Below, piece by piece: positions 25,364-34,959 of a stretch of 64,000 nucleotides of DNA. A model generated the notes under the pieces. That model did no database searches, was not told where the DNA came from, and worked only from the letters and a program-made list of their open reading frames with translations. The stretch spans positions 1 through 64,000 of the forward strand of contig JAHBTR010000002.1 in the NCBI GenBank assembly GCA_019638475.1, written 5' to 3'. Made by a program: the position numbers and the translations under genes. Each line of letters begins with the position of its first letter. Positions within the stretch are counted from its first letter, which is position 1. The stretch comes from Chitinophagaceae bacterium (GTDB lineage: Bacteria; Bacteroidota; Bacteroidia; Chitinophagales; Chitinophagaceae).

Positions 25364-28301
25364 TTTCTATCAATTTTATTTCACTCTGTGTTAAATCGTA
25401 AAGCTCATAAATTATTTGATTGATTTTGCTTTCTGCGTATTCAATTCTATTTTTTAGTTGTTCAATTCTATTGGGCAAAGTTTCAGTTTGTAAGTCTTTA
25501 TTAAGTTGTAGAAGTTGCTCAACGTGTTTTACAATTTCATTGTGCTTTTGTTTATCTGATTTATTACTCAAATCTATTTTTGGAAATGGAATTTTAGACG
25601 TTGTTGTACTGTCAAAGTGCATTGTTCTAATTGCATTTGCAAATACAAAACGATAGGTGTACCAACTCGTAATTTTTGAATTTAATATACCTAATAAACA
25701 TTTATCTGAAATTTCAGAAATATTTATTAGTTGATTTACCGTGTCAAGTATTACATAATTTTCAGCCACCTCCTTATTTGCAATAGTTGCAGTTATCTGT
25801 ATTCTCGGAATTGGATTTTGAATATGTGCTACAATATTTTGAACAAGTAAACTATTTGGAATGATAAGGGAATTCGGGAACTCTTTTATATCCGTTTTAT
25901 TTACAAAATTGATATTTTGATTAATGTAGAATCGTTGAACTTGCTTACCACCTAAAACTTTATAATAACCTTTTTCTCTTAATTGCTTTTGAAACATTCC
26001 CCCTCTTTTGTTTATCAAAAAATCATTCAATTTTCTGTTAGAGTTTAGTAGCTTTTTTGCTATTGTAATTTCCTTGCTATTTACACCATTAAGAATAAAA
26101 TCAAAATCACGGCAAAGTTTTTTGTCAATATCTCCAATTTCAATGATTTCTGTGTCTTTACGAATACATGAAAGGAAAGTTTTTGTTTGCTTTCCATTTT
26201 CGCTAATGTAAATACTCATTTCAAGTTTTACATCTTTCCAAACTTTAGAACAATCTACAATCGTATTAATATCATTCAATAAAATATCCCTTGTTTTTGC
26301 CCAATTAGACGCGTAAGTAAAAGATTTAGGAATTATAAAGCCATTCAGTCCATTTTTATGAAGTAATTTTTTTGATTGTATCATAAAAAGAGCTGCTGTA
26401 TCTGTATTTCCAATATTGTATTTTTTTAGACAATAGGATTGAACTTCTTTTGATAATTCTGCACCATAAGGAGGATTTCCTATTATACAATCAAAACCAC
26501 CTTTTACTGCACTACCTTTTACGCCATACTGCATTGTTGGTTCAGAAACGGCTTGGCTTATTCTTTCTTCCAACTCTGTTGTATATTCTATTACTTTTTT
26601 TGCATGGTATTTTACTTTTTTTGCCAAATGGTTTAAGGTTTCTTTTTCAGTTGCTTCTACATTTCTATTAAACACTTCAGGAAATGCTTTTTGCCAAGAG
26701 AAAGGTTTTACTTTTCGTTCTTCGCCAAAATCTAATTCATTGTCGTAATAATCTAAGTCAATTAAAGAGTTGCCACTTTTAATGTTGTTATCAAGTGTTG
26801 GCAATACTCTTTCATGAAAAAGTTTTAGCTGTGTGGCAATGCTGGCTTCGGTTTCACCTTCCATACATTTTAACAGCAACGAAAGTTTTGTAACTTCAAC
26901 AGCATTGGCATCTAAATCAACACCATAAATATTGTTTAGTAAAATGCGTTTCTTTTCGGCAGTTGTTAGGTTGCCTTCTGGTGTTAATGGATTGTCTTTA
27001 TTGCCTTTGCTTGGCTTACCATTTTTGCTATAATAATCTTTATGATAGTTTAAAAGAAATTGATAAGCCCCAATAAGAAAACTACCACTTCCACAAGCAG
27101 GGTCACAAATTTTTATGTTACTTATTTCTTGGGGTGTGAGTGGTGAGCCTGTTGAACCATCAATTAGGTTGCCTACTGTATTTTTTACAATGTAATCAAC
27201 AATGTATTGAGGTGTATAATAAACGCCACCTGCTTTTCTTACTTCTGGTTTTTCTTCAATAACAGCTTTGCCATTTTTTGAAAGCGAAATTGTTTTGCCT
27301 AAAAATTGTTCATAAGCACTTCCTAAAATTTCAACACTTAAAACAGAAAATTCATAAGGACAAACAGGGTAATAAAGTTCGCTAATAATATTTTTGATAA
27401 CCTTATTATCAATAACAATATTGCTACTTGTTTTATCTTTCTTAAAATCAAAAAGCCCTGAATTATATTTTTGGTCGGCTGTGTAAAATAGTTTTAATAG
27501 ATTTTGATAATAGTCGCCACTTTTAATGGCATCTTGTAAAGTAGCATAAGGCTCAATACTTCTATCTTCTGCAATGCGTAAAAAAATAATTCTGTCAATA
27601 ATATGCTGAACAACAAAATTAAGTTCATCTTCTTCAATGTGGTTTCGTAATGCAATGTTTAAAGCAAGTTGTTTTCGCCATTCATCAAGCGATAGCAAAA
27701 ATTCACTATCAACAGTGGTTGTGCCTTTTTTATTTTTGTTGCTTAAAGCAAACTTGTCAAAACTGCCTTTAAGAACCCTTTCTTTACTAAAAGTTTCCCA
27801 AAGAAAATCAAACTCGTTGAGGTAATCTGTATAAGTAAAATATTTTATTCTGCCATTACTTGCTTTGTCTGTAAGGTTTGGTTTTTTTGTACAATCGTAA
27901 ATGGCAAATTCTTCAAAGTCAGTAATAATGCTAATAGGCAGTTTTGCTGTCCATCCATAACGCCTTAGTTGATAAGCAGGAGAAATATCGTCTTTAACAG
28001 AAACACTTGGCTTTTTTGCTTCTACAAAAAATAGCCTTCTATCGCCGTATTTAAAAGAATAATCTGGTGCTTTGGTTTGTCCAGCAATTTTTAATTTGTC
28101 TTCGTGTATTACTTCTCTATAACTTTCGGCAAAGCCTTGTTCATTGTCAGTATCCCAGCCAAGAGCTTTGAAAAAAGGATTGATGAAATCAATACGAGTG
28201 AGTGTTTCATTATAGTCTTGTCGTCTATAAAATTCTTTTTGTTCGTCAAAGCGTTTAACTAATGCCGATATTTTTTTGTATGCTTCGTCTTTAGCAGTCA
28301 T
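25356..28301 (-). CDS. Type IIG (Eco57I-like) restriction-modification enzyme (981 aa)
   Basis: A single polypeptide that should both cut and N6-adenine-methylate DNA. The N-terminal PD-(D/E)xK nuclease core has Asp80 in KAPDYSFKYG and Glu94-x-Lys96 in FFVEAKKP. A helical connector leads to a gamma-type adenine methyltransferase with motif I DPACGSGSF (from residue 396) and catalytic motif IV NPPYG (609-613). The C-terminal target-recognition region (about 700-950) ends in the coiled segment LLQLNKDLQTETLPNRIEQLKNRIEYAESKI typical of TaqI-like specificity domains. No separate S or R gene is present, as expected. The recognition site cannot be read from sequence. This is accessory DNA. Confidence 0.88.
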   Translation of the reverse strand: MTAKDEAYKKISALVKRFDEQKEFYRRQDYNETLTRIDFINPFFKALGWDTDNEQGFAESYREVIHEDKLKIAGQTKAPDYSFKYGDRRLFFVEAKKPSVSVKDDISPAYQLRRYGWTAKLPISIITDFEEFAIYDCTKKPNLTDKASNGRIKYFTYTDYLNEFDFLWETFSKERVLKGSFDKFALSNKNKKGTTTVDSEFLLSLDEWRKQLALNIALRNHIEEDELNFVVQHIIDRIIFLRIAEDRSIEPYATLQDAIKSGDYYQNLLKLFYTADQKYNSGLFDFKKDKTSSNIVIDNKVIKNIISELYYPVCPYEFSVLSVEILGSAYEQFLGKTISLSKNGKAVIEEKPEVRKAGGVYYTPQYIVDYIVKNTVGNLIDGSTGSPLTPQEISNIKICDPACGSGSFLIGAYQFLLNYHKDYYSKNGKPSKGNKDNPLTPEGNLTTAEKKRILLNNIYGVDLDANAVEVTKLSLLLKCMEGETEASIATQLKLFHERVLPTLDNNIKSGNSLIDLDYYDNELDFGEERKVKPFSWQKAFPEVFNRNVEATEKETLNHLAKKVKYHAKKVIEYTTELEERISQAVSEPTMQYGVKGSAVKGGFDCIIGNPPYGAELSKEVQSYCLKKYNIGNTDTAALFMIQSKKLLHKNGLNGFIIPKSFTYASNWAKTRDILLNDINTIVDCSKVWKDVKLEMSIYISENGKQTKTFLSCIRKDTEIIEIGDIDKKLCRDFDFILNGVNSKEITIAKKLLNSNRKLNDFLINKRGGMFQKQLREKGYYKVLGGKQVQRFYINQNINFVNKTDIKEFPNSLIIPNSLLVQNIVAHIQNPIPRIQITATIANKEVAENYVILDTVNQLINISEISDKCLLGILNSKITSWYTYRFVFANAIRTMHFDSTTTSKIPFPKIDLSNKSDKQKHNEIVKHVEQLLQLNKDLQTETLPNRIEQLKNRIEYAESKINQIIYELYDLTQSEIKLIENG

Positions 28302-28727
28302 GCCTATTATTTATGATGACACTATTAGGGTCGGGTGTAAAAATTTATTAAAATATCTTGTTTGCTATTGAATGAAATAATGCTATCCCGATAGCCTTGA
28401 CATCAACTCTCAAATATACACAACTTTACCAAGTTGTATTATTTTTTTAGTTGAAATTACCCCCATGATAGCTTTGTGTGTTAGCCTATGGGACATAGGC
28501 TTTTTTCTGTAACGAATGTAAGTTTTTTCTAATGTACAAAAGCTAATAAGGAGAAGAATTTTAATTAGTTGTTTCGTGAAGACACGAAACAAGGCATCAG
28601 CGGTAAGAAAAATATTTTTAGAATAAGATAAACTACAATGTACAATATTCAACTATCAATGTACAATATTCAACTATCAATATTCAATATTCAACATATA
28701 AAATTCAACATTCAACATAATAATAAG
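28302..28727. other. 426-bp intergenic stretch with two hairpins and a phrase-like repeat
   Basis: No convincing gene. Visible structures are: a 7-bp stem agcctat/ataggct followed by T6 at 28483..28507, terminator-like on the plus strand although no plus-strand gene precedes it; a perfect 10-bp hairpin ttgtttcgtg/cacgaaacaa with loop aaga at 28569..28592; and the tandem repeat at 28636..28677. An 80-codon minus frame here translates these structures and has no protein-like character. A small untranslated RNA is possible but unsupported. Confidence 0.5.
28636..28677. repeat. Two perfect tandem 21-bp units (caatgtacaatattcaac...) plus degenerate tail
   Basis: The unit beginning caatgtacaatattcaac occurs twice back to back at 28636..28656 and 28657..28677, then decays into caatattcaatattcaacat and attcaacattcaac up to about 28718, 10 nt before the guaB stop codon. 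It is the same style of dispersed phrase-like repeat as at 343 and 35619, but a different family. Confidence 0.75.
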
Positions 28728-30224
28728 CTACTTCCTGCTGTAATTAGGGGCTTCTTTGGTTATATCTATATCGTGTGCATGGCTTTCTTTCATACCAGCA
28801 TTGGTAATTTTTACAAAAGTGGCATTTTGTAAAGCAGCAATATTTTTTGCACCACAATAACCCATACCTGCCCTTAAACCTCCTACATATTGATATACTA
28901 TTTCACTTAAATTTCCTTTAAAAGCTACCCTGCCTTCTATACCTTCTGGTACAAACTTTTTTATATCATCTTCTACATCTTGAAAATATCTATCACCACT
29001 TCCTTGACTCATAGCTCCTAAACTTCCCATTCCTCTATAAGCCTTAAACTTACGACCTTCATAAATAATGGTTTCGCCAGGGCTTTCTTCTACACCTGCA
29101 AATACACTACCCATCATTACAGCATTTGCACCTGCTGCTAAGGCTTTTACCATATCGCCTGTATAACGAATGCCTCCATCTGCAATTACTGGAATATTTT
29201 TTTTCTTTAAAGCATTGCTTGTTTGCATAATGGCTGTAAGCTGTGGTACACCAGCACCTGCTACAATACGTGTAGTACAAATACTGCCTGGTCCAATACC
29301 TACTTTTACACAATCTGCACCTGCATTGGCTAAAGCCAAAGCCCCATCAGCAGTAGCTACATTGCCTGCAATAATTTGTAAGTTTTTGAAATTTTTTCTC
29401 AATGCTTTTAAGGCTTCTATAACGCCTTTGCTATGTCCATGAGCACTATCTAATGTTACTACATCTACACCAACATTCATGAGTGCTTCGGCACGTTGCA
29501 TTAAATCGTTGGTAATGCCTAAAGCTGCACCAACCAATAAACGACCATAGCTATCTTTTACACCATTTGGATGATTGGTAAGTTGCATAATATCTCTATA
29601 AGTTATTAGCCCTACTAATTTTCTTTGCTTATTAATTACAGGCAATTTTTCAATTTTAAATTTGCGTAAAATATTTTCTGCCTTTTTAAAATCTGTTCCT
29701 TCGGGTGCTGTAATTAATTTTTCTTTGGTCATTACTTCTATCACTTTACGTTTTTTATCTGTTTCAAAACGTAAATCTCTGTTGGTAAGAATGCCTTCTA
29801 ATTTTCCATTTTTATCAATAATAGGAATGCCACCTATTCTATTTTCTTTCATTAGTTTTAGAGCATCGCCTATAGTAGCTTGTGTGCTTAATGTTACAGG
29901 GTCTATAATCATTCCACTCTCACTTCTTTTTACTTTTCTTACATGTTCTGTTTGCTTTTCTATGCTCATATTTTTATGCAAAATGCCTATACCACCTTCT
30001 CTTGCAAGAGCAATAGCAAGATTGGCTTCTGTAACAGTATCCATAGCAGCAGAAAGCATAGGAATATTTAATACTATATTTTTTGTAAGATGAGATTGAA
30101 TGTTTACTTCTCTTGGTAATACTTGGCTATATGCTGGCATTAGCAGTACATCATCAAATGTTAATCCATCAATAAATGTACGATGAGAAGTGTTTGCAGA
30201 ACGAGGAGTTTTTATTGTTGCCAT
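28728..30224 (-). CDS. guaB: Inosine-5'-monophosphate dehydrogenase (498 aa)
   Basis: Oxidises IMP to XMP, the committed step to GMP. The catalytic Cys316 lies in [19 protein letters not shown] tandem CBS regulatory pair occupies about 95-215, inserted in the barrel as usual. The flap region contains [20 protein letters not shown] and the C-terminus contains [17 protein letters not shown]. The frame is open to 30248, but the ATG at 30224 ([13 protein letters not shown]) gives the normal N-terminus. It may share a transcript with the cvfB-like gene upstream. Confidence 0.95.
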   Translation of the reverse strand: MATIKTPRSANTSHRTFIDGLTFDDVLLMPAYSQVLPREVNIQSHLTKNIVLNIPMLSAAMDTVTEANLAIALAREGGIGILHKNMSIEKQTEHVRKVKRSESGMIIDPVTLSTQATIGDALKLMKENRIGGIPIIDKNGKLEGILTNRDLRFETDKKRKVIEVMTKEKLITAPEGTDFKKAENILRKFKIEKLPVINKQRKLVGLITYRDIMQLTNHPNGVKDSYGRLLVGAALGITNDLMQRAEALMNVGVDVVTLDSAHGHSKGVIEALKALRKNFKNLQIIAGNVATADGALALANAGADCVKVGIGPGSICTTRIVAGAGVPQLTAIMQTSNALKKKNIPVIADGGIRYTGDMVKALAAGANAVMMGSVFAGVEESPGETIIYEGRKFKAYRGMGSLGAMSQGSGDRYFQDVEDDIKKFVPEGIEGRVAFKGNLSEIVYQYVGGLRAGMGYCGAKNIAALQNATFVKITNAGMKESHAHDIDITKEAPNYSRK

Positions 30225-30288
30225 GTGCAAAATTAACAGCATAGCCAATATGTAACAAATGAAGTTTCTATTTTTTTTGAAGTAATGT

Positions 30289-31122
30289 TTATTCTTCTAC
30301 TAACATAATACCTGTTTTGGTAAAATTTATTTTGTGTTGTTTGTATAAAGAGCCAGTAGTCATTTTAAAAGTCTTTTTACTCATTCCAAAGAAATGGTAC
30401 ACATCTTCTGGAGCACTTTTATCATGGTAAGGTAAGTAACCATTATTTTCTTTTAAAAGCCTAATAATTTTTTGTCCTTTATCTTCTATTTTTTTATAAC
30501 CAGCTTTGCCTAATACAATATCTATTTTATTGTCTTCTCTTATTGTTTTTACAAAGCCTTTAAGGTTATTGCCAATTTCAAGGTTTTGAAAAACCTGATT
30601 GTTGTGAATTAATCCCAAATGAATGTTGTTGATAATACAACTATAACCAATATCTGTTTGTCTGTAAATGGTAATATTTACTTCGTCCATTTCTTTTACA
30701 GTAAGGTGTTCATTGTTTAAATACCTGTCTATTTTTTCTGTAGCAGCTATACGACCTGTTTGTGTATCAATATAAATTTTTACTAGATACCATCCATCTT
30801 TTCTCATACCTATTTTTTGTTGAGATTTTGCTACAAACAAATCTTTCATTAAACCCCAATCTAAAAAAGCACCTGCCGATGTAGTGCTAACACATTTTAA
30901 TAAAACAATATCATCTACAACACCTTTTGGTTGTTGTGTTGTAGCAATTAATCTGTTATCGCTATCATGATAAATAAATACAACTACTTCGTCTCCAATA
31001 GCTGCATTGTTAGGAGCAAAACGTTTGGGTAAAAGAATACCTTCTTTACCATCGTCTAAATAAAAACCAAAATCTACTTTTCGGTTGATGGTTAGTGTAT
31101 TAAACTTTCCTACTTGAATCAT
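30289..31122 (-). CDS. CvfB/YitL-type S1-like RNA-binding protein (277 aa)
   Basis: Begins MIQVGKFNTLTINRKVDFGFYL, with GKEGILLPKRFAP and GDEVVVFIYHDSDNRLIATTQQP, the first S1-like barrel of the CvfB family. A second and third S1-like segment follow (about 68-140 and 145-210), then a C-terminal winged-helix region (about 215-277, YLPYHDKSAPEDVYHFFGMSKKTFK). Family members bind RNA, and in Staphylococcus CvfB affects virulence gene expression. The role in Bacteroidota is not known. Confidence 0.88.
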   Translation of the reverse strand: MIQVGKFNTLTINRKVDFGFYLDDGKEGILLPKRFAPNNAAIGDEVVVFIYHDSDNRLIATTQQPKGVVDDIVLLKCVSTTSAGAFLDWGLMKDLFVAKSQQKIGMRKDGWYLVKIYIDTQTGRIAATEKIDRYLNNEHLTVKEMDEVNITIYRQTDIGYSCIINNIHLGLIHNNQVFQNLEIGNNLKGFVKTIREDNKIDIVLGKAGYKKIEDKGQKIIRLLKENNGYLPYHDKSAPEDVYHFFGMSKKTFKMTTGSLYKQHKINFTKTGIMLVEE

Positions 31123-31195
31123 TGTTGATGAATATATAAAACGAAATTAGGTATTAACATCATTAATATTGATGATTACTGAATATTATTATTGT

Positions 31196-31203
31196 TACAT
31201 TTG
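31196..31203 (+). promoter_or_regulatory. Putative -7 element (TACATTTG) for the DUF1572 gene
   Basis: Matches TAnnTTTG, 20 nt before the ATG at 31224. A TTG at 31169..31171 may serve as the -33 element, but the spacing (24 nt) is longer than usual. Confidence 0.35.
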
Positions 31204-31223
31204 ATTTTGAAAAAATTATTGTT

Positions 31224-31715
31224 ATGACAAACTCTTATTTAAGCAGTATTATAAAACTTTTTGAATATTATAAATCTTTGGGCGAAAAAACATTTGAACA
31301 ATTAAATGATGAAGATTTGTTTTGGATGTATAATGAAAACTCTAACAGCATTGCAATTATTGTAAAACATTTATGGGGCAATATGCTCTCACGTTGGACA
31401 GATTTTTTAACAACTGATGGAGAAAAAGAATGGAGAGAAAGAGATGCAGAGTTTGATAATGATGTTTCAAACAGAAAAGAATTGATAGATAAATGGAATG
31501 AAGGTTGGACTTGTTTGTTTACTGCATTAAATAGTTTACAAGAAACAGATTTGCAAAAAATTGTTTATATAAGAAAAGAAGCACATAGTGTTACAGATGC
31601 TATAAATAGGCAGTTTGCTCATTATGCTTATCATGTAGGGCAAATTGTTTTTCTTGGAAAGATGATACAAAATAATCAGTGGAATAGTTTATCAATACCA
31701 GCTAAAAAAAGGTAG
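31224..31715 (+). CDS. DUF1572 / DinB-like protein (163 aa)
   Basis: A small all-helical protein of the DinB-like four-helix bundle superfamily. The DUF1572 signature is seen as NSNSIAIIVKHLWGNMLSRWTDFLTTDGEKEWRERDAEF, with a second helix block HSVTDAINRQFAHYAYHVGQIVFLGKM. The three His residues (in VKHLWGN, FAHY and YHVGQ) are placed like the metal ligands of DinB-like enzymes. Function is unknown; some relatives use thiol cofactors. The stop codon lies inside the stem of the terminator at 31704..31737. Confidence 0.85.
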   Translation: MTNSYLSSIIKLFEYYKSLGEKTFEQLNDEDLFWMYNENSNSIAIIVKHLWGNMLSRWTDFLTTDGEKEWRERDAEFDNDVSNRKELIDKWNEGWTCLFTALNSLQETDLQKIVYIRKEAHSVTDAINRQFAHYAYHVGQIVFLGKMIQNNQWNSLSIPAKKR

Positions 31716-31737
31716 GAAATTTCTCTCTACCTTTTTT
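31704..31737. terminator. Bidirectional terminator between convergent genes
   Basis: The stem aaaaaggtag/ctacctttttt with an 11-nt loop, flanked by A-run and T-run, can serve both the DUF1572 gene (plus; its TAG stop is in the left arm) and the glucan phosphorylase homologue (minus, stop at 31753). Confidence 0.8.
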
Positions 31738-31752
31738 ATAAAATTATTTTCC

Positions 31753-33411
31753 TTACTTCTTATACATTATTTCATAATATTCGTGTGCCATTCTATTGCT
31801 GTTAAATTGTACACGAACATCATTCATGCCATTTTTTACTAATTTTCTCCAAGCATCTTTATCTTCATAATACAATGGTATAATTTGGTTTTCAAGCATA
31901 TCGTATATTTTATACAAATCGTATTGGTCTTGTTCGTGTGTATTCATGTTATCATAATCTGCTTTAGGTACTACAAAACTGTTGATACCTTGTTTTGCAA
32001 ATTCAGGAATCCATCCATCATCTGTACTAAAATTTACAGCACCATTCATTGCTGCTGTAATGCCACTTGTGCCACTTGCTTCTCGTGGTACACGAGGATT
32101 GTTTAACCACAAATCAGCACCTTGTTTTAATCTACGACTAAGCAATAATTCATAACCTATGAGTACAGAAACATTTTTATATTTTTTGCTTAAATATACC
32201 AATTCATTAAACTGTGAAATAGCTGGATAGTCAGCAGGATAAGGTTTTCCAGCCCAAATAATTTGTACAGGATATTTTTTATTGTTCACTATTTTTTCAA
32301 AACGTTCTATATCGTGTGTTATTAAATCTGCACGTTTATAACCTGCTAATCTTCTTGCCCAAACTATTGTAAGCACATTGGTATCAAACAATTTTCCTGT
32401 TTGGTCTGCAACAGTTTCAAATGCTCTTTTTTTCAAGTATTGTTTTCTATCATCAATGCCCCAATCATTGTTGGCATCTAAATGTCTGTACAAAGGTTCA
32501 TCTGCCCAATAAGTAAAATTTTGTGCATTGGTTATAGATGCAATAGGGCAAATGCCTGTGTATTTACTCCACATTTTATTGCTTACTAATCCATGAAGTT
32601 GCGATACACTATTGGCTTTTCTGGCAAATCTTAATGCTACTAAAGAGTGGTTAAATTGATCATCTTCTAAGCCTGTTAATCTTTTTACTTCATCTATACT
32701 TAATCCACAGAAATAGCTCATTTTTTGGCATAAATAAATATCGTGTTTTTCATTGCCTGCTTCTTCGGGTGTGTGTGTTGTAAAAACCAAATGTTGTTTT
32801 AAAAGTTCTACACTTTTATATTTATTGGTTAGTAAATAAAAAGCTGCTGATATGCCATGTGCTTCATTTAAGTGATATACATCTGGATTAAAATTTAATT
32901 CTTCTAACAACTTAGCACCACCAACACCCAATAAAATAAACTGAGCTACTTTGGTAGAAACATTGGCATCGTACAAACGATGTGTGATGGTTTGAGATAC
33001 ATAATCATTTTCGGGCAAATCGGTACTTAACAAAAACAATGGTGCACTATTAAATGTTTTTGGGTTTAAGTACCAAGCCTTTATCCAAACGGGCGTTTCA
33101 TGAATATTTATTTGAAATACTATACCTGTATCTTCCAGAAAATGATAATTTTTTTCTAACCATACGGGTTGCAATGTTTGGTCTTGATTTCTTGTTTGGT
33201 CGTAATAACCATATTTCCATAAAATGCCAATACCAATCATATTTTGTTGAAGTTCATAAGCACTGCGTAAATGAGAGCCTGCTAAAAAACCTAAACCACC
33301 ACTATATATTTTTAAGGGTTGATGTATGGCAAACTCCATTGAAAAATAAGCTACTTTGGTTGCATACTGTTCACTAATCTGATAAGGAACTTGAAAATTT
33401 CTAAAATTCAT
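31753..33411 (-). CDS. glgP: Alpha-glucan (glycogen) phosphorylase family protein (552 aa)
   Basis: Related to the short bacterial alpha-glucan phosphorylases that release glucose 1-phosphate from glycogen: VAYFSMEFAIHQPLKIYSGGLGFLAGSHLRSA near the start, EAHGISAAF and TTHTPEEAGNEKHD in the middle, VWARRLAGYKRADLI, and LNNPRVPREASGTSG near the end. The position where phosphorylases bear the PLP-binding Lys (GMKA or NMKF after EASGTSG or EASGTG) reads GITAAMNG here, with Thr452 instead of Lys. Either this branch uses a different residue or activity, or the alignment of this loop differs. The fold assignment is firm; the phosphorylase activity is less so. Confidence 0.8.
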   Translation of the reverse strand: MNFRNFQVPYQISEQYATKVAYFSMEFAIHQPLKIYSGGLGFLAGSHLRSAYELQQNMIGIGILWKYGYYDQTRNQDQTLQPVWLEKNYHFLEDTGIVFQINIHETPVWIKAWYLNPKTFNSAPLFLLSTDLPENDYVSQTITHRLYDANVSTKVAQFILLGVGGAKLLEELNFNPDVYHLNEAHGISAAFYLLTNKYKSVELLKQHLVFTTHTPEEAGNEKHDIYLCQKMSYFCGLSIDEVKRLTGLEDDQFNHSLVALRFARKANSVSQLHGLVSNKMWSKYTGICPIASITNAQNFTYWADEPLYRHLDANNDWGIDDRKQYLKKRAFETVADQTGKLFDTNVLTIVWARRLAGYKRADLITHDIERFEKIVNNKKYPVQIIWAGKPYPADYPAISQFNELVYLSKKYKNVSVLIGYELLLSRRLKQGADLWLNNPRVPREASGTSGITAAMNGAVNFSTDDGWIPEFAKQGINSFVVPKADYDNMNTHEQDQYDLYKIYDMLENQIIPLYYEDKDAWRKLVKNGMNDVRVQFNSNRMAHEYYEIMYKK

Positions 33412-33535
33412 AATTGTTTTTCGTTTATATTAATCTTTTCTATTTTTTATTGTAAATAATAAGAAAGCTATAAAAGTAATGAAACAGCAAAAGCATTGAA
33501 GAAGTTATACAGCATTGTTGAAAAAAAGTGGGTAT

Positions 33536-33570
33536 AAAAATTCCCTGCAAAAGGTTGCAAGGAATTTTTT
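33536..33570 (-). terminator. Terminator after hmgA
   Basis: A 14-bp stem with one mismatch (aaaattccctgcaa against ttgcaaggaatttt), a 4-nt loop and a T-run on the minus strand, 24 nt past the hmgA stop codon. Confidence 0.75.
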
Positions 33571-33593
33571 GTATAAGAATATTTAATAAATAT

Positions 33594-34751
33594 TTACTCT
33601 GCCCAACTCATTACATAATTTTCATTTTCTATTGCTAATGCTTCTTTGGTAAGCATAAGAGGATGAAAAGTATCTATCATTACTGCTAATTCAGGGGTTT
33701 CTTTTTTGCCTAAACTTTTTTCTATAGCACCTGGCTGTGGACCATGAGGAATACCAGCAGGATGTAGTGTTAGCATACCTCTTGTTACATTTTTTCTGCT
33801 CATAAATTCCCCATCTACATAATACAATAATTCATCACTATCTATATTGCTATGATGATAAGGAGCAGGCACAGCTTGAGGATGATAGTCATACATTCTT
33901 GGTACAAAACTGCATATAACAAAATTGTGTCCTTCAAAAGTTTGGTGTACCGGTGGTGGTTGATGCACTCTACCTGTAATGGGTTCAAAATTATGAATAC
34001 TGAAAATGTAAGGATAACAACAACCATCCCAACCTACTACATCAAATGGATGATTTGAATAGTGCAATCCATACATCACATTTTTTTTCTTTGTTTTAAT
34101 TAAAAAATCTCCTTGCTTATCTATGGTTGTTAAATTTTCTGGTACTCTTATATCTCTTTCACAAAAAGGTGAATGTTCTAATAGCTGACCATAATTGCTC
34201 ATATAACGTTTAGGGTAACGTACAGGACTAAAACTTTCTGTAATTAATAATCGGTTATTGCTGTCGTTAAAAGTAATTTGATAAATAGTACCTCTTGGAA
34301 TAACTATATAATCGCCATAAGAAAATGTTAGTTCGCCATATTGTGTTAAAAGTTTACCACTTCCTTCATGTATAAAAATAACTTCATCTCCATCTGCATT
34401 TTTATAAAAATAATCTGTCATGCTTTGTTGAGGTGCAGCTAATACTACATGGCAATCATTGTTTACTAAAATGGGTGTTCTACTTTGTAAAAAATCAGCA
34501 GTAGGTTTTATATTAAATCCTTCAAAGCTGCGATGTTTCAACATTTTTTCTTCTGCTATATTGGGTGCTACACTAAAGGGTTCATCTGTTTTAATAATTT
34601 GTGTAGGCGGATGACAATGGTATAAAATAGAATAATCATTGCTAAAACCTTCTGTAGAAACTAATTGCTCTTGATATAAAGAGCCATCGGGTTTTCTAAA
34701 TTGTATATGGCGTTTGTGTGGAATATTTCCCACTCTTTGATAATGAGGCAT
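33594..34751 (-). CDS. hmgA: Homogentisate 1,2-dioxygenase (385 aa)
   Basis: Opens the ring of homogentisate to maleylacetoacetate in tyrosine and phenylalanine breakdown. It opens with MPHYQRVGNIPHKRHIQFR, and the cupin core contains GELTFSYGDYIVIPRGTIYQI and VGWDGCCYPYIFSIHNFEPITGRVHQPPPVHQTFEGHNFVICSFVPR; His/Glu residues in the latter and in HPAGIPHGPQPG form the expected iron site. Length is shorter than the mammalian enzyme but usual for Bacteroidota. The following pathway genes (hydrolase, isomerase) are not in the window. Confidence 0.93.
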   Translation of the reverse strand: MPHYQRVGNIPHKRHIQFRKPDGSLYQEQLVSTEGFSNDYSILYHCHPPTQIIKTDEPFSVAPNIAEEKMLKHRSFEGFNIKPTADFLQSRTPILVNNDCHVVLAAPQQSMTDYFYKNADGDEVIFIHEGSGKLLTQYGELTFSYGDYIVIPRGTIYQITFNDSNNRLLITESFSPVRYPKRYMSNYGQLLEHSPFCERDIRVPENLTTIDKQGDFLIKTKKKNVMYGLHYSNHPFDVVGWDGCCYPYIFSIHNFEPITGRVHQPPPVHQTFEGHNFVICSFVPRMYDYHPQAVPAPYHHSNIDSDELLYYVDGEFMSRKNVTRGMLTLHPAGIPHGPQPGAIEKSLGKKETPELAVMIDTFHPLMLTKEALAIENENYVMSWAE

Positions 34752-34959
34752 AATATTTTTTTTATAAATTAAATTGAAATAATTGGTTACAAGAAAAAAT
34801 CTTACACTTCTGATAGTTCAAGTGTAGCCAACAGAAAAACATATTTCCATTTACGTTTATCTATCCAGTAAATAAAATTTCTTTTTAGAGGCATAGGGCA
34901 AATATATTGATAATTATAGAATGTTATTTATCTTTCATACAATTACATTTGCAACAATT

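Noticed and set aside
28410..28652. 80-codon minus-strand frame between the R-M gene and guaB
   Set aside because: It reads through two hairpins and a tandem phrase repeat, so its residues reflect repeat structure rather than a protein.
29662..30093. 143-codon plus-strand frame opposite guaB
   Set aside because: Antisense shadow of a well-conserved gene.
34802..34894. 30-codon minus-strand frame (MPLKRNFIYWIDKRKWKYVF...) upstream of hmgA
   Set aside because: Too short, no recognisable family, and no promoter or partner; a small membrane peptide or gene remnant cannot be excluded but is not supported.
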